Positions 5,758-7,843 of a stretch of DNA of 7,843 nt are shown here, one piece after another. The stretch covers positions 1 through 7,843 of the forward strand of contig CALFWP010000177.1 in NCBI GenBank assembly GCA_937927905.1, read 5' to 3'. A program made the translations under genes and the position numbers. Numbering within the stretch: position 1 is the stretch's first letter; each line of letters begins with the position of its first letter. Source of the DNA: an uncultured Neomegalonema sp. Lineage in GTDB: Bacteria > Pseudomonadota > Alphaproteobacteria > Rhodobacterales > Rhodobacteraceae. The notes beneath the pieces were generated by a model. It was not told the origin of the DNA. It searched no databases and saw nothing but the letters and a program-made list of their open reading frames with translations.

Positions 5758-6801
5758 TCAGGCTCGGTTTTTTTGAAGCTCGGCGTCGACAGTGGCAACC
5801 GTTTCATCAACGATTGTGTGTCGCATTCCAAGCGTGGCGGCGACGGATTGCACCACACGATCAACGCGTTCAATGACTTCCGCGCCGGCGGCAACAGCAC
5901 GGGCGGCGGATGAGGGTTTAAGTAATCCTTCGGCAGCCTTTGCATATTTTTCGAAAGGCACAAGATCCTTCACATCAGCACCGAGTTTTTTGACGACATT
6001 ATCCACAAAAGTATAAACCTCTCCGGACAGTTCCATGTCGCAATGCACGGCATCGCGGATGGACACCGGATCACTTGACGTGATGCAACGGTAGTTACCG
6101 GTCAGCAGCATGCTCCATTTTGCTAAAGGTATAAACAAACCGTCGTGCACGCGCAGTTTGACCGGAACATCTTGTCCGTCGATACGCACATCCTGAATAC
6201 CGGCCTCAAGATCGGTCAGGATTGTGTTATGAGCCGCCGAGTCGAACCGTGCCGCCTTAAAATTTGTCGGCAGTCCGACATGCAGTACATTCGCGGCGTC
6301 TTCAGGACGGCGGAAAGCCTGCGGATCAGGCGAACATAGTGATATATTTCCTGGTTCAAAACCGTCCCAAACAGACGGGTCGGTATAGGCGCTGCGCAGC
6401 CCGTCCGGATCAAGACCGGAAATACGCTTAAGATAAGCCAGCGGAGGCATATTCATGATCGACAAACACGGCAGACCGGCTTTCGCTATATCCTTGAGCA
6501 ATGCGCGCAATGCCGGATGCGCATATTGCGGTTCCTGCATGGCCAGTCCGACCAGATCATAATCCGCTAAATTCACGGCCTCCGGCGGCGCCGCATTTAT
6601 TGTGCCCGGCTGATCATTTGAAAAAATACGGCGGTGTTCTGTCGCGCCTTTCAACTTTAAACGGACTTCCGTTCCTTCGGAATTGATCAGGTCTGCTGTC
6701 GCCTGGCGGCAAACCAGTGTCACGTCATGTCCGGCCATCAGGCATTTGGTACCAAGAAGCGATCCGTATGATGCTCCAAGAATGAGAATTTTATAACTCA
6801 T
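5758..6801 (-). CDS. PanE/ApbA-like (ketopantoate reductase-type) NAD(P)-binding protein
   Basis: The product has 347 residues. It starts with a Rossmann nucleotide-binding fold, KILILGASYGSLLGTKCLMA (4-23), followed by GHDVTLVCR (24-32), the arrangement seen in ketopantoate reductase and related opine-type dehydrogenases. The usual G-x-G-x-x-G is altered, with Ser10 in the second glycine position. A second, mostly helical half contains PLAKWSMLLTGNYRC (225-239). Lys228 and Asn236 have the eight-residue spacing of the catalytic lysine and a key asparagine in E. coli PanE. At 347 residues it is longer than typical PanE (about 300) and lacks close similarity in its middle, so its true substrate is uncertain; pantothenate synthesis should not be assumed. 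An AGAGGA at 6809-6814 (minus strand) lies 7 nt before the ATG. It is the first gene of a three-gene minus-strand run with mepA and may have its own promoter in 6802-7059. Confidence 0.7.
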   Translation of the reverse strand: MSYKILILGASYGSLLGTKCLMAGHDVTLVCRQATADLINSEGTEVRLKLKGATEHRRIFSNDQPGTINAAPPEAVNLADYDLVGLAMQEPQYAHPALRALLKDIAKAGLPCLSIMNMPPLAYLKRISGLDPDGLRSAYTDPSVWDGFEPGNISLCSPDPQAFRRPEDAANVLHVGLPTNFKAARFDSAAHNTILTDLEAGIQDVRIDGQDVPVKLRVHDGLFIPLAKWSMLLTGNYRCITSSDPVSIRDAVHCDMELSGEVYTFVDNVVKKLGADVKDLVPFEKYAKAAEGLLKPSSAARAVAAGAEVIERVDRVVQSVAATLGMRHTIVDETVATVDAELQKNRA

Positions 6802-6929
6802 GAGTAAGTCCTCTGCCCGTGTTTGTATTATGCATGAAAAAATGTATCCGAACTATCATGCGACAATACGGAAGTCGAAAAATTATGGTTTTGAAATTTC
6901 AGAGCTGAAGTTCTTATTTTGTTGCAGTT

Positions 6930-6944
6930 GGCAGGGGTTCTGCC
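6930..6944. repeat. Small inverted repeat GGCAG/CTGCC in the divergent spacer
   Basis: GGCAG (6930-6934) and CTGCC (6940-6944) form a 5-bp stem with a GGGTT loop. No T-run follows on either strand, so it is not a terminator. It lies between the two divergent genes and could be an operator half-site pair. Confidence 0.3.
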
Positions 6945-6962
6945 GTATCTGATGGTAAATGT

Positions 6963-6974
6963 CGCTATTTAGCG
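6963..6974. promoter_or_regulatory. 12-bp near-perfect dyad CGCTATTTAGCG, operator-like
   Basis: CGCTA (6963-6967) and TAGCG (6970-6974) are exact inverted copies with a TT centre. The dyad lies about 86 nt before the parC start, where a transcription factor could act. No known regulator consensus is recognised. Confidence 0.3.
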
Positions 6975-6992
6975 GTGATGCAACCGAAACCA

Positions 6993-7049
6993 CAGGACAC
7001 ATTGCAGCGGGTACGTGTGCGGTTTCCGCTCGGCTCTGTCCTGATTTTT
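6993..7049 (+). terminator. Structured stem plus T-run immediately upstream of parC (terminator or attenuator candidate)
   Basis: CAGGACA (6993-6999) pairs perfectly with TGTCCTG (7037-7043), followed directly by ATTTTT (7044-7049). Inside the loop AGCGG (7006-7010) pairs with CCGCT (7026-7030), and flanking GC pairs (7004-7005 with 7033-7034) can stack with a small bulge. The shape is that of an intrinsic terminator, yet no plus-strand gene ends here and parC begins 11 nt later. It could be a leader attenuator for parC or a structure controlling its translation. Confidence 0.4.
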
Positions 7050-7059
7050 AAGCCGGTCT

Positions 7060-7843
7060 ATGAGCAAAACAGTGGATACTGAAGACAACGATCAGGACTT
7101 ACGCGTTGTGGATGAGGCGCTGAGCCGTGCGCTCGGCGGGCGTTATCTGACCTATGCGCTATCCACGATTATGCACAGGGCTTTGCCGGATGTGCGGGAC
7201 GGCCTGAAACCTGTTCACCGCCGCATTCTTTATGCCATGCGCCAGATGCGTTTGAATCCCGATGGCGGCTTCAAAAAATCGGCTAAAGTTGTCGGTGAAG
7301 TCATGGGCAGCTTTCATCCTCATGGCGACCAGTCGATTTACGACGCGATGGTCCGTCTTTCACAGGATTTTGTCAGTCGCTATCCACTGGTGGACGGGCA
7401 AGGAAATTTCGGTAACCTGGATGGCGATAACCCGGCCGCTATGCGCTATACTGAAAGCCGTCTGACACCGGTTGCTCTGACATTACTGGAAGGACTCAGC
7501 GATGATGCTGTTGACTTCCGGCCCAATTATGACGGGGAAGAATTGGAGCCGGAAATTTTGCCGGCGGCTTTCCCGAACCTGCTGGCGAACGGGGCGACAG
7601 GCATTGCCGTGGGGATGGCAACCTCTATCCCGCCTCATAATTTGGATGAACTGTGCCAAGGATTGTTGCACCTTCTTAAGTCACCGAATGCAGGCGTTGA
7701 AAAACTGTCGGAGCTGATCCCGGGGCCTGATTTTCCGACCGGCGGTATTATTGTCGAGCCACGCGAAAATATCATTGATGCTTACAGGACAGGCCGCGGC
7801 GGGTTCCGCTTGCGCTCCCGCTGGCATAAGGAGGATCTCGGGC
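7060..7843 (+). CDS. parC: ParC, DNA topoisomerase IV subunit A (N-terminal part, runs off window)
   Basis: 261 codons are visible before the right edge. ParC is the breakage-reunion subunit of topoisomerase IV, which unlinks daughter chromosomes. The winged-helix core is clear: YALSTIMHRALPDVRDGLKP (32-51), HRRILYAMRQM (53-63), GSFHPHGDQSIYDAMVRLSQ (83-102), and GDNPAAMRYTESRL (122-135) with catalytic Arg129-Tyr130. GIAVGMATSIPPHN (181-194) carries the DNA-intercalating isoleucine (Ile182). The wording LVDGQGNFGNLDGDNPAAMRYTE and the charged N-terminus point to ParC rather than GyrA, as judged from memory of alphaproteobacterial sequences. The quinolone-region residue equivalent to E. coli ParC Ser80 is Gln91, while the Glu84 equivalent is Asp95. 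The start at 7060 is fixed on the upstream side by an in-frame TGA at 7042-7044. No clear Shine-Dalgarno sequence precedes it, and a stem-plus-T-run structure abuts it. Confidence 0.93.
   Translation, partial: MSKTVDTEDNDQDLRVVDEALSRALGGRYLTYALSTIMHRALPDVRDGLKPVHRRILYAMRQMRLNPDGGFKKSAKVVGEVMGSFHPHGDQSIYDAMVRLSQDFVSRYPLVDGQGNFGNLDGDNPAAMRYTESRLTPVALTLLEGLSDDAVDFRPNYDGEELEPEILPAAFPNLLANGATGIAVGMATSIPPHNLDELCQGLLHLLKSPNAGVEKLSELIPGPDFPTGGIIVEPRENIIDAYRTGRGGFRLRSRWHKEDLG

Noticed and set aside
5682..5963. Extension of the mepA frame upstream to 5963
   Set aside because: It overlaps the 3' end of the PanE-like gene and would bury the signal peptide internally.
6830..6952. 40-codon plus-strand frame starting MHEKMYPNYH in the spacer before parC
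   Set aside because: No Shine-Dalgarno sequence, AT-rich spacer composition and no recognisable family; most likely chance, although a leader peptide cannot be fully excluded.

Overview
The window reads as a stretch of ordinary bacterial chromosome, most likely from an alphaproteobacterium. The grounds are a two-membrane-segment plus TPR CcmI of the alphaproteobacterial type, a retropepsin-like protease of the TIGR02281 type next to a DUF1289 gene, a four-subunit-type sarcosine oxidase beta protein, and a ParC with the GDNPAAMRYTE active-site context. Base composition is moderately GC-rich by eye. I see no insertion sequence, phage gene, CRISPR array, rRNA or tRNA.

Layout, left to right. (1) Positions 1-2321, minus strand: a compact four-gene run read right to left, ccmI > ruvX > DUF1289 gene > membrane-anchored aspartic protease (cut by the left edge). 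The genes join by a GTGA overlap, an 11-nt gap and an ATGA overlap, so they are probably one transcript. (2) Positions 2322-2490: a divergent control region holding two facing promoter-like signals, a hairpin just before the ccmI ribosome binding site, and a 10-bp tandem repeat in front of the next gene. (3) Positions 2491-3756, plus strand: a lone sarcosine-oxidase beta-subunit-like flavoprotein with no partner subunits beside it. (4) Positions 3757-3873: a convergent intergenic gap with one weak terminator-like hairpin. (5) Positions 3874-6801, minus strand: three genes read right to left, a PanE/ApbA-like NAD(P)-binding protein, the murein endopeptidase MepA, and a secreted esterase-like-phytase-family protein. 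The last two overlap by ATGA. (6) Positions 6802-7059: a divergent control region with several inverted repeats, including a structured stem followed by a T-run just ahead of parC. (7) Positions 7060-7843, plus strand: the N-terminal third of parC, cut by the right edge.

Functionally these are mostly core tasks: cytochrome c maturation (CcmI), rRNA or recombination processing (RuvX), envelope proteolysis and wall trimming (aspartic protease, MepA), chromosome decatenation (ParC), and one catabolic flavoenzyme. I did not find a new multi-gene system. The points most worth a second look are the apparent CTG start of ccmI, the solitary SoxB-like protein, the terminator or attenuator-like structure directly before parC, and the lipoprotein-like N-terminus on the aspartic protease.
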